Assembly (NCBI GenBank): GCA_947177935.1
Contig: CAMWWG010000089.1
Span: forward strand, 1 to 5,290
Direction of reading: 5' to 3'
From: an uncultured Ruminococcus sp.
GTDB taxonomy: Bacteria; Bacillota; Clostridia; Oscillospirales; Ruminococcaceae
DNA: 5,290 bases
How positions within the stretch are numbered: position 1 is the first letter of the stretch; every line of letters begins with the position of its first letter. The position numbers and the translations under genes are program-made. Below, in pieces: positions 4,455 through 5,290 of the stretch. The notes below the pieces were generated by a model that saw only the letters and a program-made list of their open reading frames with translations, ran no database searches and had not been told where the DNA came from.

Positions 4455-5290
4455 TTGAAGAATCTGGAAAATTTAAATGTTTTTTTACAGAATTTCGGCT
4501 GTAAGGTCAATGCTACGGAAACAGAGAGCATTGCTGCGCTGTTGAAACAAGACGGATGGACGATCACGGACCAGCCGGAAACAGCAGACGCTGTGATTCT
4601 GAATTCCTGTACTGTGACAGCGTCAGGCGATCAGCGTATGTTGCAGGCAGTCCGGAAACTGCGGGCAAAAGCTTCTGAAAACGCTGTGTTTCTGCTTACC
4701 GGCTGTTACGTGCAGGCATTCCCGGAAGATGCGGCGAACATCCCTGGAATTGATCTGATTCTTGGCACAAAAAACCGGATGCAGATTCCGACGCTGCTCC
4801 GGGATTTCCTGGATACAGGAAAATTTATCAATGCGTATGCGCCTTTTGCATCCGGGGAAATGTTTGAATTCCTGCCGCAGGGTTCTGATCCGTCACATAC
4901 CAGAGCTTTCCTGAAAATTCAGGACGGCTGCAATCGGTTCTGTTCCTACTGTATTATTCCTTATGCACGTGGACGCTGTCGTTCTCTAGGATTGCCGGAA
5001 ATTGCAAAAAAAGCAGAGCAGTTAAAAACTTATCCGGAAGTCGTTCTCTGTGGGATTAATCTGGCGTGTTACGGCATGGGCACGGAGCTGTCCATTGTAG
5101 ATGCCGTGAAGTGTCTTGCGGATGCAGGAATTCCCAGAATCCGGCTTGGTTCTCTTGAACCAGACGGACTCACGGATGCCGTTCTGGAGGGATTGCAGGT
5201 AATTCCGACATTTATGCCGCATTTTCATATCTCCGTGCAGAGCGGCTGTGACCGGATTTTAAAAGCGATGCACCGGAATTACACTTGTGC
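4455..5290 (+). CDS. mtaB: tRNA (t6A37) methylthiotransferase MtaB, 5' part
   Basis: A radical-SAM iron-sulphur enzyme that adds a methylthio group to t6A at position 37 of ANN-decoding tRNAs, giving ms2t6A. The window holds about 278 residues of an expected 430-450. The N-terminal methylthiotransferase domain has its three cluster cysteines: GCKVN (Cys16), NSCTVT (Cys52) and TGCYVQ (Cys84). The radical-SAM signature CNRFCSYC (Cys159, 163, 166) follows in IQDGCNRFCSYCIIPYARG. Further family motifs are VVLCGINLACYG (typically VVLTGINL), RIRLGSLEP and HISVQSGCDRILKAMHR. GCKVN and GINL favour the MtaB branch over MiaB or RimO. The C-terminal TRAM domain is outside the window. Translation probably begins at TTG 4455. 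The gene has its own promoter, divergent from the HPr-like gene, with no sign of damage. Confidence 0.92.
   Translation, partial: MKNLENLNVFLQNFGCKVNATETESIAALLKQDGWTITDQPETADAVILNSCTVTASGDQRMLQAVRKLRAKASENAVFLLTGCYVQAFPEDAANIPGIDLILGTKNRMQIPTLLRDFLDTGKFINAYAPFASGEMFEFLPQGSDPSHTRAFLKIQDGCNRFCSYCIIPYARGRCRSLGLPEIAKKAEQLKTYPEVVLCGINLACYGMGTELSIVDAVKCLADAGIPRIRLGSLEPDGLTDAVLEGLQVIPTFMPHFHISVQSGCDRILKAMHRNYTC

Overview
The window looks like chromosome of a low-to-moderate GC Gram-positive anaerobe, most likely a gut-type Clostridia (Lachnospiraceae/Oscillospiraceae-like). The reasons are AT-rich intergenic DNA, near-consensus TTGACA/TATAAT promoters, strong AGGAG Shine-Dalgarno sites, a lipobox lipoprotein, an HPr-like protein without the phosphoryl histidine of a kind I associate with Clostridia, and a clostridial style of asparagine synthetase. 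Species cannot be decided from this sequence alone.

Layout, left to right. Positions 1-440 are AT-rich and hold no convincing intact gene. There is a minus-strand hairpin terminator (about 122-152) and, just upstream of it, what may be a small minus-strand gene broken by a frameshift (157-353). A strong promoter (404-432) then drives a stand-alone lipoprotein gene (458-979, function unknown), closed by a terminator that overlaps its stop codon. Positions 1021-1214 are AT-rich and unassigned. Facing the lipoprotein is a minus-strand asnB-type glutamine-hydrolysing asparagine synthetase (1104-2636). Its family similarity stops abruptly near 1214, so about the last quarter of the enzyme is missing and replaced by 36 unrelated residues. 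It is probably a broken gene at a rearrangement point.

Divergent from asnB is a LysR-family regulator (2872-3765). The two promoters are back to back and their -35 boxes overlap in one TTGACAA heptamer, with an inverted repeat at the asnB transcription start. This is the classic arrangement of a LysR regulator and a divergent target. Convergent with the regulator, and separated from it by a shared terminator hairpin (3783-3819), is a 76-residue HPr-like protein (minus strand, 3925-4155) that keeps the regulatory SIMG serine site but has no phosphocarrier histidine. Divergent from that gene is the 5' part of an mtaB-type radical-SAM tRNA methylthiotransferase (4455 to beyond 5290), which starts at a TTG codon and runs off the window.

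How they work together: the only functional pairing the sequence supports is the LysR regulator with asnB, possibly nitrogen or asparagine control. The lipoprotein, HPr-like and mtaB genes each have their own promoter and look like independent units. I see no defence system, CRISPR array, insertion sequence, RNA gene or obvious new multi-gene system. The most notable items are the truncated asnB, the shared -35 divergent promoter, the histidine-less HPr and the orphan lipoprotein.
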